From the NCBI RefSeq assembly GCF_014384965.1, contig NZ_JACRSW010000008.1:1-64000 (forward strand): a stretch of DNA of 64,000 nt, written 5' to 3'. Numbering within the stretch: the stretch's first letter is position 1; each line of letters starts with the position of its first letter. A program made the position numbers and the translations under genes. The notes under the pieces are model-generated. The model worked only from the letters and a program-made list of their open reading frames with translations. It did no database searches and had not been told where the DNA came from. This document shows, one piece after another, positions 43,539 to 52,305 of the stretch. Source of the stretch: Jutongia hominis (GTDB taxonomy: Bacteria > Bacillota > Clostridia > Lachnospirales > Lachnospiraceae).

Positions 43539-44083
43539 CGTCCTGTCCACCTCCCTGTCAAAACAACAACGTAGGCGATCATTGTAAATGGTGCCAGTTT
43601 TATCGCACATCCTGTGCCATCACGTTGTTTGTCGTAATAACGCAATTCCGTTCCATCAGCTGTCTCATACGGCTCATTACATCTCCTGTTCATGCAAATA
43701 TGTACAAAATGAACCAGATAATAAAAACGTTCGACAAAAATTTTTTGTTGAAACATCCGGATCAAAGAACAGCTTCCTGCTATAGCAAAAAATACCACAG
43801 CAATCTGCCATGTTACAGCCAATCCGTGCATTGCCGCAATCACTGACCATAGTTTAATATCTCCGGCTCCGATTGCATGTAATAAAAACACCGGAAGACA
43901 GATACCGATCAGACAGATCGCATCCTTGCAAGCAATCAGGCCTCCTGTCATACCAAAACTTTCCGTCTGTATGATACAGGCAAGTATCCAGCCAAACACG
44001 ATCAAGCCATTTGGGATCTTTCCGGTTCGAAGATCGGATATCATCGCTGCTATCAGCAAAACCAGCAGGATGACTTCTTTCAT
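43532..44083 (-). CDS. Prepilin peptidase (A24), TadV-like
   Basis: A 183-residue membrane peptidase. The aspartates are AAMISDLRTGKIPNGL and HAIGAGDIKLWS, the two active-site motifs. It lacks an N-methylation domain, as in TadV. ATG at 44083 follows GGAGGTGCTGCG. It heads the Tad operon, which runs leftward to the FHA gene, and its end overlaps tadZ by seven bases. Confidence 0.88.
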   Translation of the reverse strand: MKEVILLVLLIAAMISDLRTGKIPNGLIVFGWILACIIQTESFGMTGGLIACKDAICLIGICLPVFLLHAIGAGDIKLWSVIAAMHGLAVTWQIAVVFFAIAGSCSLIRMFQQKIFVERFYYLVHFVHICMNRRCNEPYETADGTELRYYDKQRDGTGCAIKLAPFTMIAYVVVLTGRWTGRC

Positions 44084-44173
44084 CGCAGCACCTCCTTTCG
44101 TGTGCCGCAACTATAGCAGACAAATCTTTTTTGTGTCAACTCACTGCTTTTATGTAACTTTCTCACAAAATTT

Positions 44174-44449
44174 TTAAGGTACAATTGTAAAATAATACTG
44201 TAAAGCATATAGGAAAATAACGCCCCAAATTCCCAAAATCCCCGAAAAGCCCATTGCAATTTCGTTTATTTTGACGGTAAGATTTCCACCATAAGATTGT
44301 ATTGCACAATTCACAACGTAAATGATCACAAGGCCTGACAGGCATCGAACCATAAAATTCAAAATGTATTTCCATGCATCTACACCCACCCATAACAAAA
44401 AAACGCATATTCCAGCCAGAACTAACACAATGATAATGGTATTTTCCAT
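44174..44449 (-). CDS. BofA-like sigma-K processing inhibitor
   Basis: A 91-residue membrane protein with two to three helices and the motif KINEIAMGFSGILGIWGVIF, typical of the pro-sigma-K processing regulator BofA (IN..t...GiLGiPGV). In spore-formers BofA inhibits the SpoIVFB protease that activates sigma-K. It is divergent from a DUF2508 gene, the same pair (yaaL-bofA) that occurs together in Bacillus. ATG follows GGAGGAATGAT. Confidence 0.75.
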   Translation of the reverse strand: MENTIIIVLVLAGICVFLLWVGVDAWKYILNFMVRCLSGLVIIYVVNCAIQSYGGNLTVKINEIAMGFSGILGIWGVIFLYALQYYFTIVP

Positions 44450-44735
44450 ATCATTCCTCCTTCAATATGGCACTCACAACTACTTTTTGATACAAGATAT
44501 GCTTTTTTTCTTGTACTATTCTTCTAAAAAAACAATCCGTTTACTTTTTGTTGCATAAAATCTAAAATTCTGTCCTATAATGAAAATAAGATTACACTTT
44601 TATTTTTTATTGATAAAAACAGAAAAGCAGATAGCAATGTATGGTTACATATAAATTGCCATCCGATGATTTACCCACAGTATCATAAAATAAAAACAAT
44701 AAAACAGATCATGTTTGAAAGAAATGGGGATTATT
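44450..44735. other. Divergent intergenic region of bofA-like and DUF2508 genes
   Basis: About 286 bases of AT-rich DNA that must carry both promoters. No specific sigma site was identified with confidence. Confidence 0.35.
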
Positions 44736-45026
44736 ATGAAAATGATAAAGAAAAAAGAAGAAAAGGAAGTAAAAAAAGAGCTTTTTTTAAAAAAAGCTCT
44801 CTTAGAGGCACAACGTAATCTGCAGGATGCGTACACCGGACTTGCCAATGTGAAAGATCCTGATCTGATCGATTGCTATATCTATGAAGTAAATGCCGCA
44901 AACCTGCGCTATCAGGTTATTTTGCGTGATTATAAACAATTAGAAAGTCAGAAAAAGAAAGCAGATGCAATTTCACAGAGCCGGAATTGCCAAACAGCTT
45001 CTGCACCTCTTTTTCCTCATGCCTAG
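44736..45026 (+). CDS. DUF2508 family protein
   Basis: A 96-residue, highly charged helical protein with LLEAQRNLQDAYTGLANVKD and PDLIDCYIYEVNAANLRYQV, the DUF2508/YaaL pattern. In Bacillus it sits next to bofA, as here. Start is ATG at 44736; a TTG upstream at 44715 would add seven residues. Function unknown. Confidence 0.75.
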   Translation: MKMIKKKEEKEVKKELFLKKALLEAQRNLQDAYTGLANVKDPDLIDCYIYEVNAANLRYQVILRDYKQLESQKKKADAISQSRNCQTASAPLFPHA

Positions 45027-45079
45027 AAAATGAGTGATCCATATGGAAGCATGATAAAAGCAGCTTCTACTCCTCTTGT

Positions 45080-46831
45080 TCATCTCGGCCGGAGACTGTC
45101 AAATACACCATAAATGTCTAACGTACCATTTCCCCATGTTCTGTTTGGCACATTTAACATACCTTGCCGCTGCGCCCCGCGGATCAGATATTTATTTGCT
45201 GCATTCGTATCTATACCGATGTCATTTCGTTCGATCAATGCCCACTGTGCAAGTAATGCCACACATCCTGCCGTCACTGCAGCCGCATAACTCGAGCCAC
45301 TCCGGTAGCCAAATCTTGCACGGTCTGTTCTTTCTTCTTCATTGGCAGGATAATTTCCGGCAAATGGGAGTGTACCGTATACCGCATTGCCCGGTGCCGC
45401 AAAATTCGGTTTGATATTTTGTGTGCGTGTATACCCTCTGCCAGATTCAATCGCCTCGCTGCGATTTAAAGAATTATAATAGGAACAGGTGATCACACCG
45501 ATATTATTTGACGGATCGCATATTGTAATATCGGGATCAGGACGCAAAAAATATGTCTCATCGGTGATAAAATTGCGAATCGGAAGCCATAGATCAAAAA
45601 AACCCGAATAGTTATTTGCATTAAAAACACGTATCCTCCAAATCCCCTCCAGAGGATTTTCAAAACGGATACGAATGCATTCGTCGCCGCTTTCCGCCGA
45701 TACGATCAGATAATCAATATAAACCACGGTATTTGTAAATAAAAAAGGAATTCTTCTTGACTCCCCTATACGTGCCTCTGTCCTTCCGCTATATTCTCCA
45801 TCAGGTGAGATCAATGCTACTGCATAAAGATCCGGGGAATCCGTCCATAATTCCATCGAAAATCCGTTCTCTTTTGCACCGACTTTCAATTCCACCTCAA
45901 TCTCTCCATCAATCTCAATCATAGGACTTCGGTAGTGATGTGCTGCATTTCCCTCATTTCCGCCTGCCGTTACACAAAATACACCTCTATAATCTCCGTA
46001 TTCCTGCAAAAATTGTCCCAAAATACCGCCTCTGTCATGGCTTCCCTGACTCGTTCCCATCCCCAGACAAATGATCAGCGGAGTCCGCCTTTTAACCGCC
46101 TGTAACCATAAATATCGGATCCCTAGCATTATATCCGTTTCGGCATAACATGGCACATCATTTCCTATAAAATAATAGTCTCTTAAATTCTGTTTGGCTT
46201 CTTTGCATTTGACCACACAGATCTGAGCTAAGGGAGCTACACCGGAAAAACTTTCTTCCTCAATCTGCCCGCCACAGGCTATACCGGCTAAAAAAGTGCC
46301 ATGTCCGTTCCTGTCACGGCTGGGTACAACTCCTAACGGATCATCACTTTCTAATGCATGATCGATATCTTCCTGCGTATATTCTACTCCATAAAAAAAA
46401 TCTTCCGGCCGCTTTTCGCCTTCCGAAAGATTTTCTTTTGTCTGATCCCATATACTCAAGATCCTTGTTCTGCCGTCGCTTCCGATAAATGCCGGATGAG
46501 AATAATCAATGCCTGTATCAACAAAGCCTATGATCACACCGGTTCCATAAAGATCAAGTCCGGGCTGTCTGCGTACCCTTGTAACACCCGAACTTGTCAG
46601 CACTTCTTCCGATGACAACAAGCCATAACATCTGGGCAACAGTTTAATACCGGCTAATTTATCCGAAGTATATTTTCCGCCTTCCTGATAGATCACAGCA
46701 AAACGGTCAGATGCTATTTGCGAGCATGGAACATCGTATACTTCATTGATACTAAGCCCGCCTCTGACGTATTCAACCAGATAATCAATGTATTCTTCAG
46801 AATAGATTGCATCCGTACAGAAATCTGCCAT
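45080..46831 (-). CDS. Subtilisin-family (S8) serine protease, Csp-like
   Basis: A 583-residue S8 peptidase with catalytic triad Asp in IIGFVDTGIDYSHP, His in RNGHGTFLAG and Ser in RSGSSYAAAVTAG, all present. An N-terminal pre-domain (about 1-90) precedes the protease, and a jelly-roll-like insert separates parts of the domain, as in clostridial Csp germination proteases. No signal peptide. The ATG at 46831 follows GTGGAGTGTTTT. Its substrate is unknown; a spore role is possible given other sporulation genes. Confidence 0.8.
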   Translation of the reverse strand: MADFCTDAIYSEEYIDYLVEYVRGGLSINEVYDVPCSQIASDRFAVIYQEGGKYTSDKLAGIKLLPRCYGLLSSEEVLTSSGVTRVRRQPGLDLYGTGVIIGFVDTGIDYSHPAFIGSDGRTRILSIWDQTKENLSEGEKRPEDFFYGVEYTQEDIDHALESDDPLGVVPSRDRNGHGTFLAGIACGGQIEEESFSGVAPLAQICVVKCKEAKQNLRDYYFIGNDVPCYAETDIMLGIRYLWLQAVKRRTPLIICLGMGTSQGSHDRGGILGQFLQEYGDYRGVFCVTAGGNEGNAAHHYRSPMIEIDGEIEVELKVGAKENGFSMELWTDSPDLYAVALISPDGEYSGRTEARIGESRRIPFLFTNTVVYIDYLIVSAESGDECIRIRFENPLEGIWRIRVFNANNYSGFFDLWLPIRNFITDETYFLRPDPDITICDPSNNIGVITCSYYNSLNRSEAIESGRGYTRTQNIKPNFAAPGNAVYGTLPFAGNYPANEEERTDRARFGYRSGSSYAAAVTAGCVALLAQWALIERNDIGIDTNAANKYLIRGAQRQGMLNVPNRTWGNGTLDIYGVFDSLRPR

Positions 46832-46955
46832 AAAACACTCCACTGTACCGCTTTTATGCAACAGCCTGTTTTTCAAAAGCGGATTTGCACATTTTTATCA
46901 TATTATATGTGCCAGCTGATTGATGTGTCCCTATCTGCATATCATGCTGCTTCTT

Positions 46956-48368
46956 CTATGATTCCCGCTGCGTCAAAAGCTTTGCCTCACCGCTTTCACG
47001 CATCGTGATCAGCGGACTGCCCTTTTTCTCAATATAATCCTTGGTGATCGTCACCTGTCCGATCATATCATCCTTTGGAATTTCATACATAATATCGAGC
47101 ATAAATTCTTCGATGATCGCACGCAATGCTCTGGCTCCTGTCTTCTTCTCAACCGCTTTTTTGGCGATCGCCGTGACTGCCTCGTCATCAAAGACAAGAT
47201 TTACCTCGTCTAATGCCAAAAGTTTCTGATACTGCTTAATGATCGCATTCTTAGGCTGTGTCAGAACTTTCTTTAACATCTCCTCTGTCATTGCCTGTAA
47301 AGCAAAGACAACCGGAAGTCTTCCTAAAAATTCCGGTATCATACCAAATTCACGAAGATCTTCTGTCGTTACTTTTTGCAAAATATTCTCATCTTTATCA
47401 AATTCATCGGATAACTGTGCATTAAATCCGATCGACGACTGCTTTGTCAAACGGTTCTTGATCACTTTATCAAGCTCCGGAAAAGCACCGCCACAGATAA
47501 ACAAAATGTTTCTGGTATTGACTGTTGTCATCGGAACCATTGCATTTTTGTTCGTCGCACCTACCGGTACTTCGACATCACTGCCCTCTAACAGCTTTAA
47601 CATTCCCTGCTGTACAGACTCTCCACTGACATCACGACTGTTGGTGTTTCTTTTCTTTGCGATCTTATCGATCTCATCAATAAAAATAATACCATGTTCT
47701 GCTTTTTCGACATCGTTGTCCGCTGCCGCAAGAAGCTTTGACAATACACTTTCTACATCATCACCGATATAACCGGCTTCCGTAAGAGAGGTTGCATCTG
47801 TGATCGCAAGCGGAACCTGCAAAATTCGTGCTAATGTCTTTACTAAAAATGTTTTACCCGAACCGGTTGGTCCGATCATCAGCATGTTTGATTTCTCAAT
47901 CTCTACGCCATCATCGTTATCATTGTCCGTAAGCACTCTTTTATAATGGTTATAAACAGCTACCGACATGACTTTCTTTGCATATTCCTGTCCTACGACA
48001 TATTCATCCAGACTGCCTTTGATAACATGGGGCGCCGGTAAATGTTCAATATCAAAAATACCTTTTTCTTCGGTCTTCTTTTTCTTGTCTTGCGCCGGCT
48101 TTTTCTTCTTCAAACGCTGGTTCTTTGGCACCCCTCCGTCCTGTGGCGGCTGTCCCATTGAAAACATGTCCATATATGGCATTCCCGGCATACCGGGCAT
48201 TGGTCCCATCTTATCCATCGAATCAAACGTTTTTTGCATACAGTCATTACAGATACAGATATTATTCGGAATGTGTATCATTTTACCGGCAACGCTCTCC
48301 GGTCTTCTGCATATATAACAAATATCTTCATATTCTGAATCATCATTTACATTTTTCTCATCTGCCAT
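46956..48368 (-). CDS. clpX: ATP-dependent Clp protease ATPase subunit ClpX
   Basis: A 470-residue AAA+ unfoldase that feeds ClpP. The N-terminal zinc finger is CYICRRPE...CICNDC (residues 17-44). A Met/Pro/Gly-rich, then Lys-rich linker (about 50-105) is longer than in typical 420-residue ClpX. Then come DEYVVGQEYAKKV, Walker A GPTGSGKTFL, Walker B HGIIFIDEIDKI and a GAR loop (TGARALRAI). ATG at 48368 follows GAGGTGGAAATC. No clpP neighbour lies in the window. Confidence 0.92.
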   Translation of the reverse strand: MADEKNVNDDSEYEDICYICRRPESVAGKMIHIPNNICICNDCMQKTFDSMDKMGPMPGMPGMPYMDMFSMGQPPQDGGVPKNQRLKKKKPAQDKKKKTEEKGIFDIEHLPAPHVIKGSLDEYVVGQEYAKKVMSVAVYNHYKRVLTDNDNDDGVEIEKSNMLMIGPTGSGKTFLVKTLARILQVPLAITDATSLTEAGYIGDDVESVLSKLLAAADNDVEKAEHGIIFIDEIDKIAKKRNTNSRDVSGESVQQGMLKLLEGSDVEVPVGATNKNAMVPMTTVNTRNILFICGGAFPELDKVIKNRLTKQSSIGFNAQLSDEFDKDENILQKVTTEDLREFGMIPEFLGRLPVVFALQAMTEEMLKKVLTQPKNAIIKQYQKLLALDEVNLVFDDEAVTAIAKKAVEKKTGARALRAIIEEFMLDIMYEIPKDDMIGQVTITKDYIEKKGSPLITMRESGEAKLLTQRES

Positions 48369-48377
48369 GATTTCCAC

Positions 48378-48612
48378 CTCAATTCCTAAGTCTCATGATA
48401 CTACTCTATCAAAAAAATACATATTTTTAAAGTAGGATTATGAAATTTAAGCTTTCTTTATGGTATCTACCGAAATATTCTAACCCATCCCGATAGTACA
48501 AAACTATCCTTAAAAGTTATATTTTTTTAATAAATAGTCTTTACCCCCCCCGAAAAATGTTAATATAAATTTAAGAATCTATTCATATTTAACAAAAGAG
48601 GGAGACTGACCT
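48378..48612. promoter_or_regulatory. Leader of the kinase locus with poly-C promoter spacer
   Basis: A possible promoter TTTACC (48540-48545) / TATAAA (48564-48569), 18-base spacing, contains a C8 tract (48544-48551), a possible slippage site. Before it lies an ATG frame of 18 codons (48440-48496, MKFKLSLWYLPKYSNPSR) with a weak AGG ribosome site. It could be a leader or signal peptide but is unproven. Confidence 0.4.
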
Positions 48613-49962
48613 ATGCATTTATTACTTCAAATATTCTTAACCGTTTTAGGTACGTTATTATGTTATATTCCTTACTGCGGGATCATGATCTATATTGCAC
48701 ATCACAGTTTCAAACCGATCCGTTCTGCCCGGTTTGCGATCAGTTTTATCCTATTTAGTGTTATCGTATATATCACAGCAGCCAACGATAATCACTTTAT
48801 ACTTCTGGCATGGCTCTTGCATATGGTATTATTAACTATTTTTGTTCTGATCAATTCGACTTGCAATCTGTATCAGGCGATCAGCATTGCTTTTTTCACC
48901 TATTTTTATGTATCTTTGATTGAAGTTTTTTTTGTTTTTCTTGCATTAAACACGATCGGATTAACTCCGAATGATATTGCTTCTCCGCAAACACTATTCG
49001 TAATCTTTTTTAAAGCAGGCTTTTCTTTATTCCTGATACGATATATTCCCTATCGCTGGTTTGAAAAAATCCTTGCGATCCCTCACAATATAGAAATCCT
49101 CTGTTTATTAACCCTTATTTTGCTGCTAATCGTTACATCTTCACTGAAAATCGATCTACGATTATTAGCACCAACCGTTACCACACTTCTGATCTGTTCT
49201 GTTTTAATTATTCTTTTCATCAGACAGGCAAAAAGCGATCTGAAAAGACAGCAGACATTACGGGATTACAGCACGTATCTTCCAATCCTCGATGAAATGA
49301 TACTGGGTATGCAGCAAAGACAGCATCTATATAAAAACCAGTTTCTTTCTCTTTCCCAACTCTTAGAAACCGGAGATATGGACTCATTAAAAGATACCTT
49401 AGCCGAAATTACGGCCCAGAGTGCAAAGCAGAATGCATCCTATCATTTTCTTCAGCTCCAAAATCGTCTGTTAGCCGGATTGTTATACACCAAACTGCTT
49501 TTTGCGCAGGCACATGCCATTCACTTTGATATAACGATCAAAGATGACACCTGTCCCTGTCGGTGCAGCGATCCGGAACTGGTAGACTGCGTGTGCATTC
49601 TTTTTGACCATGTGATCGCCCGATGTCATGAAAATGACTCGGTTACCCTGACGATTGAAAATACCACACTGCCAAAAAAGCAAACGGACAAAACAGAATC
49701 ATCTGTATCAGACAACAGCCATCCCTCTAAACAGCAAATGCTGCTGACATTCCAAACGTCCATAGCATATCAAAACAATCCTTCGGTGCGTCAAGTGCGC
49801 GTATGGAAAGATACGGTACCTGCCGATCAGATACAGCAAAATTATACGTTACATGCACTTCAAAAAAAGGTAAAAAAATACCACGGCAGTCTGCTCGTTG
49901 AGAGTACCCCGCCGAAAAAGAAAAATGAAACAGAAAATCTTACGATCAGACTATACATTTAA
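48613..49962 (+). CDS. AgrC-like sensor kinase with degenerate ATP-binding domain
   Basis: A 449-residue membrane protein. Six or so N-terminal helices (to residue 210) are followed by a DHp-like helix with RQHLYKNQFLSL, whose H238 fits the phospho-acceptor of GHKL kinases. The C-terminal ATPase region is homologous to that of the paralogue at 50792 but N-box Asn is His333 (FDHVIA) and the glycine box is lost. It therefore cannot be expected to bind ATP normally. It starts a plus-strand operon with the LytTR regulator and the second kinase. Confidence 0.8.
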   Translation: MHLLLQIFLTVLGTLLCYIPYCGIMIYIAHHSFKPIRSARFAISFILFSVIVYITAANDNHFILLAWLLHMVLLTIFVLINSTCNLYQAISIAFFTYFYVSLIEVFFVFLALNTIGLTPNDIASPQTLFVIFFKAGFSLFLIRYIPYRWFEKILAIPHNIEILCLLTLILLLIVTSSLKIDLRLLAPTVTTLLICSVLIILFIRQAKSDLKRQQTLRDYSTYLPILDEMILGMQQRQHLYKNQFLSLSQLLETGDMDSLKDTLAEITAQSAKQNASYHFLQLQNRLLAGLLYTKLLFAQAHAIHFDITIKDDTCPCRCSDPELVDCVCILFDHVIARCHENDSVTLTIENTTLPKKQTDKTESSVSDNSHPSKQQMLLTFQTSIAYQNNPSVRQVRVWKDTVPADQIQQNYTLHALQKKVKKYHGSLLVESTPPKKKNETENLTIRLYI

Positions 49963-50044
49963 ATACAGCCGCCCAAATAAGGACGTTTTGTTTATAAAAA
50001 TGATAAAGAACCAAAAAGATCATATGAATAACAGGGAGAATTCT

Positions 50045-50758
50045 ATGAGAACATCTATTTTTATTTTAGAAGATAACATGACACAGGTAAAAACACTGAC
50101 CAGATATATTCACAACTATGCACCGGATATCGAGCTTTGCATTGCATCCTCGAAAGAAGAAGCATTTATTCTTTTAAAGAATCATCCGGACTTTAATGCT
50201 TATCTGCTTGACGTATCTCTTGGTAGTGCAGATCTGGATACGGATGGTCTTGCAGTTGCAAATTATATTATCGATTCCCGCACCACCACAGCTGCCGGTA
50301 ACCGTAATATTATTTTTATCACTGCCTTTCCGGAACACATATATACAGCCGTCAATGATATTCATTGTACCGCCTATCTCTTAAAACCATATACGCAAAA
50401 GGATCTTTATGCCCAGCTGAATGCCATCTTTCATACAGAATATGCCTTGCAATTAAAAACATTGGAAGGCATCTATGCCAAACTGAATTTTGCAGAGATC
50501 TATTATATCGAATCACATGCGCGATATATGTATTTTCATACTACACAGGGCATTATTAAATCCAGACAATACCGCTTGAAAGAATTGACAACTCTGTTAC
50601 CGTCATTCTTTATCCAATGCCACAAATCCTATATTATCAATTCCAAGTATATTGATTTTGTCTCACCGGGACAACATTTCATACAGCTTAAAACAATCGG
50701 TGAACAGATTCCTTACGGAAACCGTTATTACTCCGTTACGCAGGAACAGATCAGATAA
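50045..50758 (+). CDS. LytTR-family response regulator
   Basis: A 237-residue regulator. The receiver domain (1-125) has the acidic pocket FILEDN, phospho-acceptor D56 in AYLLDVSL and the Lys of YLLKPY. The C-terminal LytTR DNA-binding domain (about 135-237) shows IYYIESHARYMYFHT and FIQCHKSYIINSKYID. ATG at 50045 follows GGGAGAATTCT, not the longer upstream reading. It lies between the two kinases, its clear partners. Confidence 0.9.
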   Translation: MRTSIFILEDNMTQVKTLTRYIHNYAPDIELCIASSKEEAFILLKNHPDFNAYLLDVSLGSADLDTDGLAVANYIIDSRTTTAAGNRNIIFITAFPEHIYTAVNDIHCTAYLLKPYTQKDLYAQLNAIFHTEYALQLKTLEGIYAKLNFAEIYYIESHARYMYFHTTQGIIKSRQYRLKELTTLLPSFFIQCHKSYIINSKYIDFVSPGQHFIQLKTIGEQIPYGNRYYSVTQEQIR

Positions 50759-50791
50759 TTTATTCTACGAATCACACAGGAGGACTTGATT

Positions 50792-52084
50792 ATGATGTCA
50801 TATATACTAAACATACTGATTGCTATTCTTTCATCCTTTTTTCAGAATATGGCTTATACCGGAACGCTGGTCTATATTGCAAATCACTCGATCAAGCGGA
50901 TCTTTACCCGGCGGTTCGTTCTCTGCTTTATCATCTATACACTCGCAATATATTTTCTCCAAATAACAAACGAACATTTCTTACTGTTTTCCTTATTTAT
51001 AGAATTCTTCTTCCTTACTGTAATTGCGTTTTTTAATTCCGAGCGAAATATCACACAATCTTTGTTTCTAGCCATCATCGACTTTGTTGTCATAAGTCTG
51101 ATTCAAGTTGTCTTTTTGGTTCCGTTCAGTCTATGCTTTTCGGTTGATACCAATGACATAACCTCTGTTCCTCTCTGCTTCGTCATGATATTAACCTTTA
51201 TCGCTGTCATTCTGCTCTTTTCTTTTACTCCTATTCTAAAATACATTGAAAAAGCCATGCATTTTTCTTATGCAGCCGCCATATTTTTCCTGCTTGCTGT
51301 AATTATCATTCTCCTATATATCCTCATTACAAAGTCAGAATTTGATATGCTGATCCCTGCATCTACCGCTCTTGCTATCGGTATATTTCTACTGGTCTTT
51401 TTCCTTTATCAAAGTATGACAGGATATAAGAAAAAGCAGGAACTGGATGATTATACGATTTATATCCCGGTTCTGAACCGGCTGATCGAAGATATACAGA
51501 AAAAGCAGGACATCTATAATGACCAGCTTCTCTCCATCTCACAGGCTTTAGAAGAAAAGGATGATAACACATTAAAAGAAGCATTGCATAAAATTACGGA
51601 ATATAACATATCCCAGAAAATATCCTATCAGTTTCTTCATTTGCAAAACCGGCTGTTGGCCGGCCTCATGTATGCGAAAACAACGGCAGCTAAAGAAAAG
51701 AAACTGCGTTTTGATATTACGATCTCAGACTATACCTGCCCTTGTCATTGCACGGACATTGAATTAGTGGATCTTGTCGGTATCCTGATCGACAATGCAA
51801 TAGATGCTTCCCATGAAAATGACACCATTTTTATCACGATCGACCGTATGCAGGATCGTTTTCTCTTCCGGATCGAAAACCCGGGACCAAAAGCAGATAG
51901 TGCCTTTTTATCAAAAATCTTCCGCCCCGGCTATACAACAAAGGAACACTCCATCGGACATGGTGTCGGACTGTCAATCCTGCGAAAAACGATCCAAAAA
52001 TATCATGGTGATGTCATTGTCAGCAACACAGCTCATCATAATATCAATAATAAAACGTATCTGTGTATGGAAATCCATATCTGA
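50792..52084 (+). CDS. AgrC-like sensor kinase lacking the acceptor histidine
   Basis: A 430-residue paralogue of the first kinase. The membrane part again has about six helices. The DHp-like region reads KKQDIYNDQLLSI with Asp240 in place of the acceptor His. The GHKL ATPase domain is intact: N335 in LIDNAIDAS, FRIENPG, then GHGVGLSIL (G389-G393) before KYHGDV. ATG at 50792 follows GGAGGACTTGATT; a TTG two codons earlier is less likely. Suggests it phosphorylates the first kinase in trans. Confidence 0.82.
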   Translation: MMSYILNILIAILSSFFQNMAYTGTLVYIANHSIKRIFTRRFVLCFIIYTLAIYFLQITNEHFLLFSLFIEFFFLTVIAFFNSERNITQSLFLAIIDFVVISLIQVVFLVPFSLCFSVDTNDITSVPLCFVMILTFIAVILLFSFTPILKYIEKAMHFSYAAAIFFLLAVIIILLYILITKSEFDMLIPASTALAIGIFLLVFFLYQSMTGYKKKQELDDYTIYIPVLNRLIEDIQKKQDIYNDQLLSISQALEEKDDNTLKEALHKITEYNISQKISYQFLHLQNRLLAGLMYAKTTAAKEKKLRFDITISDYTCPCHCTDIELVDLVGILIDNAIDASHENDTIFITIDRMQDRFLFRIENPGPKADSAFLSKIFRPGYTTKEHSIGHGVGLSILRKTIQKYHGDVIVSNTAHHNINNKTYLCMEIHI

Positions 52085-52095
52085 TTCCATATTTC

Positions 52096-52124
52096 TTGAC
52101 GCTCTTAGTGCCATATGATAAAAT
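52096..52124 (+). promoter_or_regulatory. tRNA promoter
   Basis: TTGACG (52096-52101) and TAAAAT (52119-52124), 17-base spacing, about 38 bases before tRNA-Arg. Confidence 0.6.
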
Positions 52125-52162
52125 TATTAAATGTATGACAGCTTTGAGGTCTGTTATAATCT

Positions 52163-52236
52163 GTCTTCGTAGCTCAGCTGGATAGAGCACTCGCCTCCTA
52201 AGCGAGGGGTCAGAGGTTCAAATCCTCCCGGAGACG
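52163..52236 (+). tRNA. tRNA-Arg(CCU)
   Basis: A 74-base cloverleaf: acceptor GTCTTCG/CGGAGAC, D-arm GCTC-AGCTGGATA-GAGC, anticodon arm CTCGC-CTCCTAA-GCGAG giving anticodon CCU, T-arm with GGTTCAAATCC, discriminator G. CCA is not encoded. It reads AGG codons. A terminator follows directly. Confidence 0.95.
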
Positions 52237-52239
52237 TTG

Positions 52240-52287
52240 AAAAGGTCAATATCCGATAACATGATATTATCAGATATTGACCTTTTT
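52240..52287. terminator. Terminator after tRNA-Arg (bidirectional)
   Basis: AAAAGGTCAATATC (52240-52253) and GATATTGACCTTTT (52273-52286) pair perfectly over 14 bp. It ends the tRNA and can also end the convergent carboxypeptidase gene. Confidence 0.85.
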
Positions 52288-52305
52288 ATGATTGATATTT
52301 ATCTT

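Noticed and set aside
49898..50044. Longer N-terminus of the LytTR regulator
   Set aside because: The extension overlaps the first kinase gene and lacks homology to receiver domains; ATG at 50045 has a good ribosome site.
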